This document shows positions 7,702-16,539 of a stretch of DNA of 64,000 bases, in pieces; within the stretch, counting starts at the first letter, position 1, and the number at the start of each line of letters is the position of its first letter. The stretch is from contig NZ_BAFV01000126.1 in NCBI RefSeq assembly GCF_000308515.1, positions 1 through 64,000 of the forward strand. Direction: 5' to 3'. Below the pieces are notes generated by a model. It did not search any database, had not been told where the DNA came from, and was given only the letters and a program-made list of their open reading frames with translations. The position numbers and the translations under genes were made by a program. Source of the stretch: Nocardia carnea NBRC 14403. Lineage in GTDB: Bacteria; Actinomycetota; Actinomycetes; Mycobacteriales; Mycobacteriaceae.

Positions 7702-8586
7702 ATGCTCGGTAGCGGAGTTGGAAACGGTAACTTGGTTTTGACCGATGAGAGTGGGTCACAAGATGTGGCGTTGCCGATCAGCGAGCACGCGATTAGGTAT
7801 GGGGTCCACCGTAGGACGGTCTACCGCAATCTCGAGCGCGCGTGGAAGCGGTACCGGGACGGTCGGTCTTCGGAGCAGCCTCCCTCGCCCGTCGCTTCAG
7901 GCGGGTACGGCCCGAAGCGGTACGTGATCAGCGAGTTCGATAGCTGGTGGAGGAGCCTGCCCGTCGACGGGCGATCCAAAGGACGTGAAATACGTGTCTC
8001 AGAACACGACCATGAAGTGCGTGAGCGCGTCGCCGCGGCCGCGCGCTCGCTGCTGGCCGCATCTGGGCCCTCGGCGGTGCGACACCGGTCGGTGGCAGTG
8101 ACTGCCGGGGTTGATCCAGCTGCGGTGCGCCGCCTTTATCCGACCTGCGCCGCTCTCCTCGATGTGGCCGGATATCGCTCAAGCGCGGGCCGCCGGACCC
8201 CGCCAGAGGAGCGTCGTGCCAGGACAGAACCTGCTACTGCCGTCCGGAGTAGGGGCCGTCCTGCGTCTCGATTCACGGAGGAGCTTCAGGTTTCGTTGTT
8301 GACGAAAGTGGGGGAAGGCGCGACGGTGAAGCAGGCTGCCGCCGCCCTGGATATAACCTCCCACCTTGTGCATGCATATGCACGTAGGGATTCAGAGTTC
8401 GGAAGACGGTTGAACGAGGCCCTGATAAATGGGTGTCCGGCTGGAGACCTGTGCGGAACGTACACCGGGTACTTGACCGGAGGGCATTGCCCGGCATGCA
8501 GGAAGACCAGACCGACAAACCCAAGGAATAGGAAGCATGCCGAAACCGTGAATCCAAGTCCGGGATCGAGAAAGCGAACAGCTTGA
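7702..8586 (+). CDS. Unrecognised multi-HTH DNA-binding protein with C-terminal Cys/His cluster
   Basis: The 294-residue basic protein begins with a helix-turn-helix-like segment (ISEHAIRYGVHRRTVYRNLE, about residues 27-46). A TetR-type N-terminal three-helix domain follows in the middle (VRERVAAAARSLLAASGPS, SVAVTAGVDPAAVRRLYP, about 107-155). A third HTH-like stretch (GATVKQAAAALDITSHLVHA) lies near 213-233. The C-terminus carries CPAGDLCGTYTGYLTGGHC followed by PAC, a four-ligand arrangement that could bind zinc. I do not know a named family with this order. It stands alone between intergenic gaps on both sides. The start could also be the internal GTG shortly after, since the first 15 residues are glycine-rich and not clearly conserved. 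Confidence 0.55.
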   Translation: MLGSGVGNGNLVLTDESGSQDVALPISEHAIRYGVHRRTVYRNLERAWKRYRDGRSSEQPPSPVASGGYGPKRYVISEFDSWWRSLPVDGRSKGREIRVSEHDHEVRERVAAAARSLLAASGPSAVRHRSVAVTAGVDPAAVRRLYPTCAALLDVAGYRSSAGRRTPPEERRARTEPATAVRSRGRPASRFTEELQVSLLTKVGEGATVKQAAAALDITSHLVHAYARRDSEFGRRLNEALINGCPAGDLCGTYTGYLTGGHCPACRKTRPTNPRNRKHAETVNPSPGSRKRTA

Positions 8587-8908
8587 GGTACGACCATGCG
8601 GTCCTGCGCTCGTCCAGGTCCGCCGTCCAGGTCAGCGCCACTCAGTACTGCCGATGGGCCGCGCTCCGCGTTCCGGCTTCGGTTCCAATACCAGAACCAA
8701 TGTGAGCCTGGCGGGTCGATCGCCACGGACCCCGACTCCGGTACAACACGCTGGTACATCTCTGCTCATCGAGGCTTGGCACAGATGCATGCGAGTTGAC
8801 GGCAGAACAATCGCCCGGAGGCTGATGTGGGTTCGCGTAGTGGTGTTCAGGTTTGTCGCTACTTGTCGTCGAGGATGGCTTGTAGCTGGTGGCCTCGCCG
8901 ATCGAAGT
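8587..8908. other. Intergenic between convergent genes, nothing recognised
   Basis: About 320 bases between a plus-strand gene and a minus-strand gene that converge. A terminator would be expected, but no strong hairpin with a T-run was seen. Confidence 0.4.
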
Positions 8909-9742
8909 TCAGCTTGGTGGGTCTTTGAGCAGCGCGAAGACCTCATCAGGTGTGATGTTCCATTTGTCTTTGGCTGCTGCGAGGCGCTCGAAGATCGCTT
9001 TTGCGCCGTCGGCGAGACCGGTCGGTAGGTTCGCTACTTTCAGGGTCGACGAGATTTCATTCATCTCGAAGGCCCAGCGCCATGCGCGAGCAGCGACGCT
9101 GGGAATATAGTCTCGGTCGGCGAGCATCGGTGCGCGGAGGTGGTGTGCTTCCTGGATCAACGCGTCAGTGACACCGTAATGGGCGGCCAGTGCGTGGGTT
9201 TCCATTGCAGCCGCTCTGGCCGCGCGCATGTACGATGCGGTCATCATTTTGAAGGCGCTGGCCGCACCTATCTCGTCGCCGAGACGACGGGAGTCAAGTC
9301 GGCTACTTACCAGTAGTTCATCGACTGTGGCCGCCGCTTCCGGGGGTCCCGCCAGATAGATGCGGGGTTCGCCTTCACCGCCGGGTGGTGCTCCGCTGAT
9401 CACTGCGTCGATTACCGTCGCGGTGTCAGCGAGGGCGTCGTTTATTGCGCGTGCTCGATCTGGCTTGATGGCGTTGGCTTCGACGAAAATGCCGGTGTAG
9501 CGGTGCTTCATCACGGATTCCGCGACCTCGTCGGCTGCCTCTGCGGGGCAGATCGACAGCACGATCTCCGCGGTGGAAACGAGTTCGGGCAGGGTGCTCG
9601 GTTGCAGCTTTGCCGCGGCGGCCCGCTCAGCGGTGGCAGGACTGCGCCGTTCCGGAGTCCAAAGGACTGTGTGACCGGCGCGGGTGAGTCGTTCGGCGAT
9701 CGCCGAACCCATTCGGCCGGGGTGTAGGAGACCGACGATCAT
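8909..9742 (-). CDS. NAD(P)-dependent oxidoreductase, 6-phosphogluconate/3-hydroxyisobutyrate dehydrogenase-like (DUF1932-type C-terminus)
   Basis: The 277-residue protein starts with a Rossmann dinucleotide-binding motif, IVGLLHPGRMGSAIAERL, followed by VLSICPAEAADEVAES and FVEANAIKPDRARAI, as in the beta-hydroxyacid dehydrogenase superfamily. The C-terminal helical domain (SAFKMMTASYMRAARAAAME) resembles the DUF1932 type found in phosphogluconate-dehydrogenase-like proteins. The substrate is unknown. Its ATG overlaps the stop of the upstream XRE-TPR regulator (ATGA, 9739-9742), so it is the second gene of a regulator-enzyme operon, the same arrangement as 5248-7340. Confidence 0.85.
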   Translation of the reverse strand: MIVGLLHPGRMGSAIAERLTRAGHTVLWTPERRSPATAERAAAAKLQPSTLPELVSTAEIVLSICPAEAADEVAESVMKHRYTGIFVEANAIKPDRARAINDALADTATVIDAVISGAPPGGEGEPRIYLAGPPEAAATVDELLVSSRLDSRRLGDEIGAASAFKMMTASYMRAARAAAMETHALAAHYGVTDALIQEAHHLRAPMLADRDYIPSVAARAWRWAFEMNEISSTLKVANLPTGLADGAKAIFERLAAAKDKWNITPDEVFALLKDPPS

Positions 9743-11136
9743 TTCTCATCCTCACTCGCGGGAAGCGGTGGTAGGGCGTGCACGGAAGCGTCGGATATGC
9801 GATCACGGAGGCTGATCGCTGCAAGCACGCCACGGAAGGTTGGCCTGTCGAGTGCGGCGTGCAGCTCGAACAGGCGCCGGGAGACGGACTCGGTGCGTCG
9901 CCCCGCACCTACGGCAAGGACGTCGTCGATATGTTGGGCGGCAGCCTCAAGATTCTGCTGTATTAGGCCGATCTCGGCCAAATCCAGTAACGCCAGAGAC
10001 ATCTCACCCATTCGCCGGTCGGCGGCAGGGACTTGCATGTACAGGCCGACGGCTTCGCTGGACAAGTTTTCGGCCTCGACGAGGTTGGAACGACCTTCCA
10101 GCATAAGCCGTGCCGCGCCACCGTAGAGCAGCTGTTTGGCCATTGGAAACTCCATCATCCCGCCGATTTCGTCGGGATCCGTGATCGCCTCGCGTGCCTG
10201 CTCGGCTCGGCGCAGTGCCTCCTCCGCGCCCCGGGGGTCTCCCATTCGGGCACGGGCGCGGGCTTCGATAGCCGCGGCGCGCACGCGCGCGGTGCCCGAC
10301 TCGGGAACAACGGCCCATCCAGCGGCGGCAGCTTGTGCTGCGTCACGGTAGCGCCCATCCCAGTAGGCAATCAAGGCCTGGGTTCCCTTCACCCACGTGC
10401 GCAGGCCGTTGTGGCCTGCCTCGTCAGCGGCTGCCAGGGCTGAGCGGGCATGGGTTTCGGCGACTGGAAAATAGCCGAGATCAAACGCGGCATTGGCGAG
10501 CACACCGGAAAGGGCAGCCGCGAATACATACAGATCACGACGGAACCCCAAGTGCTGCTGCCCCTTCAGCAGCGTGAACACCTCGCCCCTCAGCAGTGAA
10601 GCATCCAGGAATGACGGCGCCACCTGCCTACTCGGGTATCGGGTGACGATATTACGCACGCTGCCATACAGCTGATCAATCGTCTGCGGGCCGACGTTGG
10701 ACGCTTCCGTGCGTTGGATGAAGTGGTAGGACTCCGATTCAGCCGCTGCCATTATTGTCGCCTCCTTGAAGTGAGCTGACCCGATAACGGGCCCGCCGTG
10801 TCTCCAAACGTCCGAGGTTACTGTCAGTTCCGGGCCGAGGTTGATCGGGGCAAGCCCTAGCGCCATGCGCGCTGGATCAGGCATTCTCAAGCATGCGGCA
10901 ATACGCTCGAGCACCGTCAATGCGGTCACAGCACGCTTGCGGTTGACGATCAGGCTCAGGATCGCGGGATCGATCCCCAACTCGAGCGCCAAGCGGGATT
11001 GGGTCAGTCTCGGTACATGATGCGTCTTGACCAGCGACAGAACGGTGGCAACATCGCGCTGCGATAAGGCATGCCTCATCTCCTGCAAGTTCCAGACGGA
11101 GGCAGGCACGGTCAATTCGAAGAAATCTTCACGCAT
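9739..11136 (-). CDS. XRE/TPR-type transcriptional regulator
   Basis: I chose the ATG at 11136 (protein start MREDFFELTVP) because GGAAGG lies about 10 bases upstream. The frame could be extended to 11229, but the added residues are not protein-like. Residues about 40-85 form an XRE-type HTH (LTQSRLALELGIDPAILSLI). The following ~350 residues are TPR-like helical repeats (AHARSALAAADEAGHNGL, RYRDAAQAAAAGWAVVP, AEEALRRAEQARE). It is the same architecture as the 5248 regulator, with divergent sequence. It is divergent from the methyltransferase at 11294 across a 157-base AT-richer spacer (including AAAAATTATCAGAAAATATT), which probably holds both promoters. CTTGTCAA occurs twice there, near 11247 and 11271. 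Confidence 0.8.
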   Translation of the reverse strand: MREDFFELTVPASVWNLQEMRHALSQRDVATVLSLVKTHHVPRLTQSRLALELGIDPAILSLIVNRKRAVTALTVLERIAACLRMPDPARMALGLAPINLGPELTVTSDVWRHGGPVIGSAHFKEATIMAAAESESYHFIQRTEASNVGPQTIDQLYGSVRNIVTRYPSRQVAPSFLDASLLRGEVFTLLKGQQHLGFRRDLYVFAAALSGVLANAAFDLGYFPVAETHARSALAAADEAGHNGLRTWVKGTQALIAYWDGRYRDAAQAAAAGWAVVPESGTARVRAAAIEARARARMGDPRGAEEALRRAEQAREAITDPDEIGGMMEFPMAKQLLYGGAARLMLEGRSNLVEAENLSSEAVGLYMQVPAADRRMGEMSLALLDLAEIGLIQQNLEAAAQHIDDVLAVGAGRRTESVSRRLFELHAALDRPTFRGVLAAISLRDRISDASVHALPPLPASEDEK

Positions 11137-11293
11137 ACGTGGGCCTTCCGCTTGCGTTGTCCAGCACCGATGCGTCCCGGATAGAAAAATTATCAGAAAA
11201 TATTGACGGCCCGTAATTGATACCAGCACGAGGTTTTGGCCTACTTGTCAAGCGGCACTACGCATCCGCTTGTCAAAGCACAGAGAGGGCTTC

Positions 11294-12181
11294 ATGGCCG
11301 AATCGGCTCCTCGGACGGGGGTTCGCGCACCGGTCGGGGTGGATACCACCCGGCCGAGCATCGCCCGCGTCTACGACTACAGCCTCGGCGGCAAGGACAA
11401 CTACGACGTCGACCGGGTGGCCTTCGAGCAGGTCCTGGAATTCGCACCGCGGCAGGGCGATGTCTCCCGGATGAACCGGCGCTGGCTACACCGGGTCGTC
11501 AGATACCTTGCCGGACCGGCCGGCATCGACCAGTTCCTGGACATCGGCGCCGGCCTGCCAACCGTGGGCAACACCCATCAGATCGCGCAGCAGGAGAATC
11601 CGGAAGCCAAGGTCGTCTACGTCGACAACGATCCGGTGTGCAACGCGCACGGCCGAGTCCTGCTCGAGCAGAACGAGAACACCCACTACGTCTACGGTGA
11701 CATCCTCGAAGAGGGCACCTTGCTGGAGAACAAGCAGATAATGCAGTACCTGGACCCGGACCGTCCGGTCGCGATACTCGTATGCGGTCTGCTGCATCAC
11801 CTTGAAGACGATCTCGACCCTGCCGGCATGATGCACGAGTACGTCCAGCGCTTGTCCGCCGGATCCTACGTAGCAATCACTAACTTCTGGGACCCGGGCG
11901 ACGAAGACTTCCAGCTACACGCGCTAGCCAAGCAGGTCGAGCGAGCTTTCACCGAAAAGGGATTGGGTTCGGGATGGTATCGCACCCGCGACCAGCAGCT
12001 CAAGTACTTCGAAGGGCTCGAGCTCATACCACCAGGACTTGCCGAGCTCGAGGACTGGTGGCCGTCGGGACCACCCGCCCGGATCCGGCTACCGGAAGAA
12101 AGAGTCGTCATCGGCGGAGTCGGTTACAAGCGCCACGTCGCCATCCGCCCCACCGTGATCAGCCCCCGCTCAGAGAAGTAG
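11294..12181 (+). CDS. SAM-dependent methyltransferase (PF04672 type)
   Basis: The 295-residue protein has the family-specific N-terminus SIARVYDYSLGGKDNYDVDR and the SAM-binding loop FLDIGAGLPT (81-90), then VVYVDNDPVCNAHGRVLL and ILVCGLLHHLED. This is the actinobacterial S-adenosylmethionine methyltransferase family (Methyltransf_19), which has no agreed substrate. GAGAGG lies before ATG 11294, and an ATG eight codons upstream (11270) is less well placed. The stop is only 2 bases before the DUF4254-like gene, so they form an operon. In these genomes such methyltransferases are often found near XRE regulators, as here. Confidence 0.88.
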   Translation: MAESAPRTGVRAPVGVDTTRPSIARVYDYSLGGKDNYDVDRVAFEQVLEFAPRQGDVSRMNRRWLHRVVRYLAGPAGIDQFLDIGAGLPTVGNTHQIAQQENPEAKVVYVDNDPVCNAHGRVLLEQNENTHYVYGDILEEGTLLENKQIMQYLDPDRPVAILVCGLLHHLEDDLDPAGMMHEYVQRLSAGSYVAITNFWDPGDEDFQLHALAKQVERAFTEKGLGSGWYRTRDQQLKYFEGLELIPPGLAELEDWWPSGPPARIRLPEERVVIGGVGYKRHVAIRPTVISPRSEK

Positions 12182-12183
12182 CG

Positions 12184-12675
12184 ATGACCTTCACCCGAAC
12201 TCATTTCCCCGACGCGGTCCTTCTTCAACATGCATGCCGCGGCTTTGCACTGGCCATCTCAACTGCGTTTCTCGACGCGTCAGCCGAGCTGGGCGAACTT
12301 CATGCTTCTCGGTTCACCAGTACGGCTTCTCGTGGTCTGCTGTTTCATCGACGGCGGCTGATCCGGGAGATCGATGCCGAGGTTCTTGCTGCCGATATCC
12401 CGCGGTCACAAGCGATGTCCGAGACGCAGATCAGGTCCGTCGGTGCGGTGGTCGACCAGATCGCGCAATGCTGCGCGGTCGCATTCCGGGCTCCCTTCTC
12501 ACTGGTCCGCCCGGTGGAAGTCGGTGATGCCTTCGCCGAGTTGGAGCTGATCTGCGCTGAGTACGGCGTACTCGTCGACGAGATCGCCGCTGGCAGTGCT
12601 ATCCCACCGATCAACTGCCACCGCCTGCACGCGCGTCCGTTGTCGTACCTACACCGCTCGGGATCCTCGCACTGA
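12184..12675 (+). CDS. DUF4254-like protein
   Basis: The 163-residue protein has the layout I associate with DUF4254-like proteins of nocardiae: an N-terminal helix with FLDASAELGELHASRF, then RRRLIREIDAEV, a middle signature IRSVGAVVDQIAQC and a C-terminal helix AEYGVLVDEIAAG ending in a proline-containing tail. It is the most complete of five related genes in the window (others at 4440, 12877, 13613 and 23894). There is no signal peptide or membrane helix. It is coupled tightly to the upstream methyltransferase. Function unknown; the DUF assignment is from memory of the signature, the paralogy is visible directly. Confidence 0.6.
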   Translation: MTFTRTHFPDAVLLQHACRGFALAISTAFLDASAELGELHASRFTSTASRGLLFHRRRLIREIDAEVLAADIPRSQAMSETQIRSVGAVVDQIAQCCAVAFRAPFSLVRPVEVGDAFAELELICAEYGVLVDEIAAGSAIPPINCHRLHARPLSYLHRSGSSH

Positions 12676-12876
12676 AAGAACCGGAACCACCCACGACAGC
12701 AGCACGCCGCATACCCTCCGCCCCCTGGCGGGCCGTCGGAGCCACTCGGTGGAGACCAGGGCAGCGTCATTTGTCCTGGTCTCGCCTGCTGTACCTGATG
12801 TCTCAACGACCGAATCGACGAGAAGGCGCTGCCAATGCGTGATGGCGACTACCGCTTGCCCAAATCGGGAGAGCTC

Positions 12877-13374
12877 ATGACCAAGGGATTTTGCCGAGGC
12901 CGTGATTTCGATGAAAGCCAGCAGTTTTCATGCCCGATACTGAAATCGGCAGCGGGGCTCGTTCATGCCCACCGTAGGCTCAGGCACGCTGAGGTGGATG
13001 CCGACGACTTAGAGGTAACGTGCATCGGCCCGGGGGCCGACCTGCGACTCTGGGTCTCCAAACCGGCCGCCGACCCCTACTTCAGTATCTTGGAAGACAT
13101 CTTCGGCTACATGTACTCGATAGATCAGGATGTCTCGGCCGCGCTCTCCGCGCCGAACCCATCGGCCACAACGCACCATGAAGACATCGGTTCGATAATC
13201 GGCCGGCTAGCCTTCTTCCATACGCTCGCATTTCCACTGGGCCCCGGTGTCTTGCTGGACGCTGAACCACTGATGAGGCTGTTCACCCCTGAGTGCGTCC
13301 TGTACGACCAGCTGGTCGATGCGCTGATGGAAGGCGAACTCCGACTGCCGGCGGTGGGCACTAAAGCAGGCTAA
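12877..13374 (+). CDS. DUF4254-like protein, divergent paralogue
   Basis: The start at ATG 12877 is preceded by GGGAGAG; a frame extension to 12835 is possible. The 165-residue product has LVHAHRRLRHAEVDADDLEV, ILEDIFGYMYSIDQDVS, the family signature IGSIIGRLAFFHTLAF and the C-terminal YDQLVDALMEGELRLP, which lines up with YEHLTEDLLSGARRLP of the 4440 gene. There are about 200 bases between it and the upstream paralogue, so it may have its own promoter. It is convergent with the next paralogue on the minus strand. Function unknown. Confidence 0.6.
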   Translation: MTKGFCRGRDFDESQQFSCPILKSAAGLVHAHRRLRHAEVDADDLEVTCIGPGADLRLWVSKPAADPYFSILEDIFGYMYSIDQDVSAALSAPNPSATTHHEDIGSIIGRLAFFHTLAFPLGPGVLLDAEPLMRLFTPECVLYDQLVDALMEGELRLPAVGTKAG

Positions 13375-13612
13375 AGTCCCGACAATCCGGCCTGTTCCGT
13401 CAACCGGCGACCAGGCGATACCAGTACGGATTTTTCCCCAGGGTCCGTGTGCCGAATTGATACATAACATGAAGTGCTGGCATTGCCAGGGCCTCGCGCC
13501 ACAGTCGGGTGCTTGCCAGGGGAGGGATCAGTAGCCCGTTGACACGGTATCTACCGCACCGCCTTTCGGATGCGTTCGTTCGTGTAGCGATGCCAGCGCT
13601 GCAGGTCGTGGG

Positions 13613-14149
13613 TCACCCAGGACCCATGGGCGGTAGCCGCACAAGACCGATCTCGAGATTATGTACTAAATTTGTGTATACGCTGGTTCTGCTGAGGAGC
13701 TGCTCGAACAACCTATTTCGGTTCTCGGCCCCGTACCGGCCCAGCGCGAATGGCGTCGGAGGCGCGCCGACCCACAGTCGCGCGAGTCGGCCGAGAAATG
13801 AACCAAATCGTTCGCTGTGTACCTCAGCCTCTGATCGCGGTTCAGGAAGCACCGCTGCTACAGCGCGATCGATCGCGCTTTCGAGCTCAACGACTTCCAA
13901 CCTAGCACTCTCCCAGACACTGACAACACTGTCCGGGTCAGCTCCTTTGCCGGACGCGCGTAGGTGGCCCGCAGCAAGGCCGGATGCGAGCCAGTGGACA
14001 GTGCTTGGAAAGTAACCTTCCCCCTTTGAGAAGTGCGCGTGCTCCAGAAAGGCCCAGTTCAATCCGATCGACGTCGGCAACGCACCACAGTAGAACTGCG
14101 GCCGGCCCTGAATCATCAGCTCGGCATCGTGCTCCCGCCGGAAGGTCAT
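13613..14149 (-). CDS. DUF4254-like protein, divergent paralogue
   Basis: The 178-residue product starts at ATG 14149 with GAGAGG upstream. It has LEVVELESAIDRAVAAVLP followed by the signature FGSFLGRLARLWVGAP, and ends VYTNLVHNLEIGLVRLPPMG, matching the C-terminal YxxLxxxLxxGxxRLP pattern shared with its relatives. The N-terminal third (QFYCGALPTSIGLNWAFL) is not shared clearly. Its start codon overlaps the stop of a small upstream frame (14146-14352). It converges on the paralogue at 12877; the 238-base gap between them has no recognised terminator. Confidence 0.55.
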   Translation of the reverse strand: MTFRREHDAELMIQGRPQFYCGALPTSIGLNWAFLEHAHFSKGEGYFPSTVHWLASGLAAGHLRASGKGADPDSVVSVWESARLEVVELESAIDRAVAAVLPEPRSEAEVHSERFGSFLGRLARLWVGAPPTPFALGRYGAENRNRLFEQLLSRTSVYTNLVHNLEIGLVRLPPMGPG

Positions 14150-14352
14150 CCTCTGATCCTCTCGGAGGCTGGTCTGATGGGCGGAACCGCCCAATGGCGC
14201 CAGCCTATCTCGAATAAGCAGTGGAACGTCGGGCGGTCAACTTCCACGCCATACCGTCTGGCGTGTGGCCAAAACCGCTCAAACCATGCCGGAAACGGTA
14301 GAGACTGCCATACATCGAAAATTGCTGTGCAAATAAGCTTCCGGCACATCAA
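14146..14352 (-). CDS. Possible small upstream ORF, 68 aa
   Basis: The TGA of this frame overlaps the ATG of the DUF4254-like gene (ATGA, 14146-14149), an arrangement typical of coupled genes here. The product is rich in tryptophan and phenylalanine (FPAWFERFWPHARRYGVEV). Its third codon positions are AT-richer than those of real genes nearby, so it may be a chance frame or recently acquired DNA. No family recognised. Confidence 0.3.
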   Translation of the reverse strand: MMCRKLICTAIFDVWQSLPFPAWFERFWPHARRYGVEVDRPTFHCLFEIGWRHWAVPPIRPASERIRG

Positions 14353-15159
14353 AATGGTGGCTCAGCCACTTGAGCCCCTGCGCGGCACACTCTGTATTCG
14401 CCGCTGCTTAGCGGCTGGGGCAGCCAGCCATGGCTACCGGCCAGTAACCGGCAGCTACAGCCTGCGTCCACAGCGAGACACCGAGTAGAATCCTCGCGGT
14501 GCCCAAATCGGTTCCTGTGATGGACATTTGACTCACGCGGTCAGTGACAGCACGGGCACCTGCGATCACAGCCAGTGATCCCAGGTCACAGGCCCGAGAT
14601 GTGTTGACGTTTGCCCGGAGGAACCCGCTGTGAGATTGCACCCCACCTCGAACATCACCGCACCCCCGGCCATGTCATCACGAACATCCGATACACAACA
14701 CCAACCCAATTGGCCCAGACCATATCAGGGCGCTCCGCACCGGTATAGCCCGACACAAAGGCCGTTCGCTAGCCGGCTCAGCAGACGTCTGGGTGCAAAC
14801 CCCCTCGTTTCCAACTTGGCCCAGAGTTACCGTGGACCTCGACCATTCGGTCCCGACCCCGCGATACAATCAGGGCGCCACGTATCATTCGATGATGCCC
14901 GAAACGGTTGCCTGAACCAGTTTTTCGCTGAATGTTGCACGGCGGGTAACCGCGCGGCAAGTTGCGCCATGTGGGGGGCCGCACAGTTCGGGTCCCGGCT
15001 ACCGACCCATGTGAATCGGGTGAGCGAGGTCCAGCCGTTACCGCGCGCATTGTTGTTTCGTCCCGTAGTTCAGGCGTGCCCACTGCGCTGTTGCCCTGTA
15101 GTAGGCGACCAGCTCGGGCATGGCACTGGCCATTCTGATCATTCAAAAGGAGTTTCCGG
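14353..15159. other. Intergenic, no gene recognised
   Basis: About 800 bases in which the longer frames on both strands have compositions typical of non-coding GC-rich DNA. It contains the upstream region of the CYP157-like gene, whose ribosome-binding site AAAAGGAG lies at 15145-15152. No RNA gene or repeat recognised. Confidence 0.4.
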
Positions 15160-16473
15160 GTGACCTACGCCCCACATACCGCAGCACAGCAACCAATGAC
15201 TGTCGATGCACTCGGGCCACGCATACCCATTTACACCCCGGAGTTCGCTGCCGACCCGCACGGGCACTACCGGGCGATGCGGGAGCAGTACGGCGATCTG
15301 GTGCCAGTGGAGATCTGGCCCGGCCTCACCGCCACACTTGTGATCGGCTATAACACCGCGTTGGCCATCGGTAATGACACCGCGCACTACAGCTCCGATC
15401 CGACCCGGTGGGAGCGAACGTTGACTCCGGAACTGCGGTCCGCGCCGGTCATGGGTATGCTCAAGCACCGGCGCAACGCCCTGTTCAGCGACGCCGACAC
15501 ACACAAGCGCTACCGGGACGCAACCAATTATGCACTGGATAACGTCGACCTCAGTGCGGTCCGTAAATCCGTCGGTGAGATCGCATCCCGGCATATCAAT
15601 CGATTCATATCGCGAAAAGCGTCAGACGGGTACGGGTATGCCGACCTCCTCGCCGAGTACGCTCAGCCACTCGCATTCGAGGTGCTGTGCACGATCGTTG
15701 GTTGCCCGGCACACCTGGGCGAGCAGGTCGCGGCAGCCTCGGGGATGCTGTTCGAGGGCGCTAACCCCGACACTGTTGCCGCGGTCGACCGGTCGTTCGG
15801 CGAGACATTCGGCGAGCTGGCGGCACTGAAAAAGACGATGCCCAGCGACGATATCGCGACTCGGCTCCTGCAGCACCCGGCAGGTCTGGACGCTGACGAG
15901 TTCGTGGCCAATTCGCTGACGTTTTTCTCTGCTGGGTCGGAGATTCCACAGAACTGGATCGCCAACACCCTGTGCCTGATACTGACCGACGACCGCTACC
16001 TCACTACCCGCAGCACGCTGCAACTGTCCACGCGTACTGCGCTGGAAGAGGTTCTGCACACCGACCCGCCGTTGGCGAACTACTGCGCATTGTATCCGCG
16101 AGGCCCACAGCAGACCGAGATCATGCGGCATGGCCGCGTTACGCCAATTTGGTTGGACGCCAATCAGCCCGTCCTGGTAAGCATGGCCGCCTGCACCACC
16201 AGCCCAGAGGTCCAGGTGGCTAACGCGACGTTTACCGAGGCTCGGCACAACCTCGCGTGGGGTCTGGGCGCTCACGAATGCCCGGGCGGTGCGCAGCGTG
16301 CTGCGAAGATCATCGCAGAGGAAGCGATCGACTACTTGTTGGACTGTATTCCCGAAGTCGAGACGAACTTCCCGGAGGGCCGGCCTGAGTGGCGGCCCGG
16401 GCCGTTTCATCGAGCCTTGGCGGCCCTGCCTGTGCGCTTTCCGCCGGGGCCACCGATCCCTTACGTCGGGTAG
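15160..16473 (+). CDS. Cytochrome P450, CYP157-like, lacking the ExxR arginine
   Basis: GTG start with AAAAGGAG at ideal spacing; 437 residues. The haem-binding loop is WGLGAHECPGG (near residue 367), with the cysteine present. The I-helix reads FFSAGSEIPQNW rather than AGxET. The K-helix reads EEVLHTDPPLANY, so the ExxR arginine is histidine. Streptomyces CYP157 proteins likewise lack the ExxR arginine, and the C-terminal WRPGPFHRALAALPVRF is characteristic of that group. Catalysis may need a partner P450. The next gene on the strand, 66 bases away, is an acyl-CoA-oxidase-like flavoprotein, which may act on the same substrate. A second CYP157-like gene lies at 19713. Confidence 0.85.
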   Translation: MTYAPHTAAQQPMTVDALGPRIPIYTPEFAADPHGHYRAMREQYGDLVPVEIWPGLTATLVIGYNTALAIGNDTAHYSSDPTRWERTLTPELRSAPVMGMLKHRRNALFSDADTHKRYRDATNYALDNVDLSAVRKSVGEIASRHINRFISRKASDGYGYADLLAEYAQPLAFEVLCTIVGCPAHLGEQVAAASGMLFEGANPDTVAAVDRSFGETFGELAALKKTMPSDDIATRLLQHPAGLDADEFVANSLTFFSAGSEIPQNWIANTLCLILTDDRYLTTRSTLQLSTRTALEEVLHTDPPLANYCALYPRGPQQTEIMRHGRVTPIWLDANQPVLVSMAACTTSPEVQVANATFTEARHNLAWGLGAHECPGGAQRAAKIIAEEAIDYLLDCIPEVETNFPEGRPEWRPGPFHRALAALPVRFPPGPPIPYVG

Positions 16474-16539
16474 ATCCGACAGGGGGCACAAAGAGGTACG
16501 AGGTCCGGCACTGTTGTGTTCCGGGCGGTTAGTGGGTGA

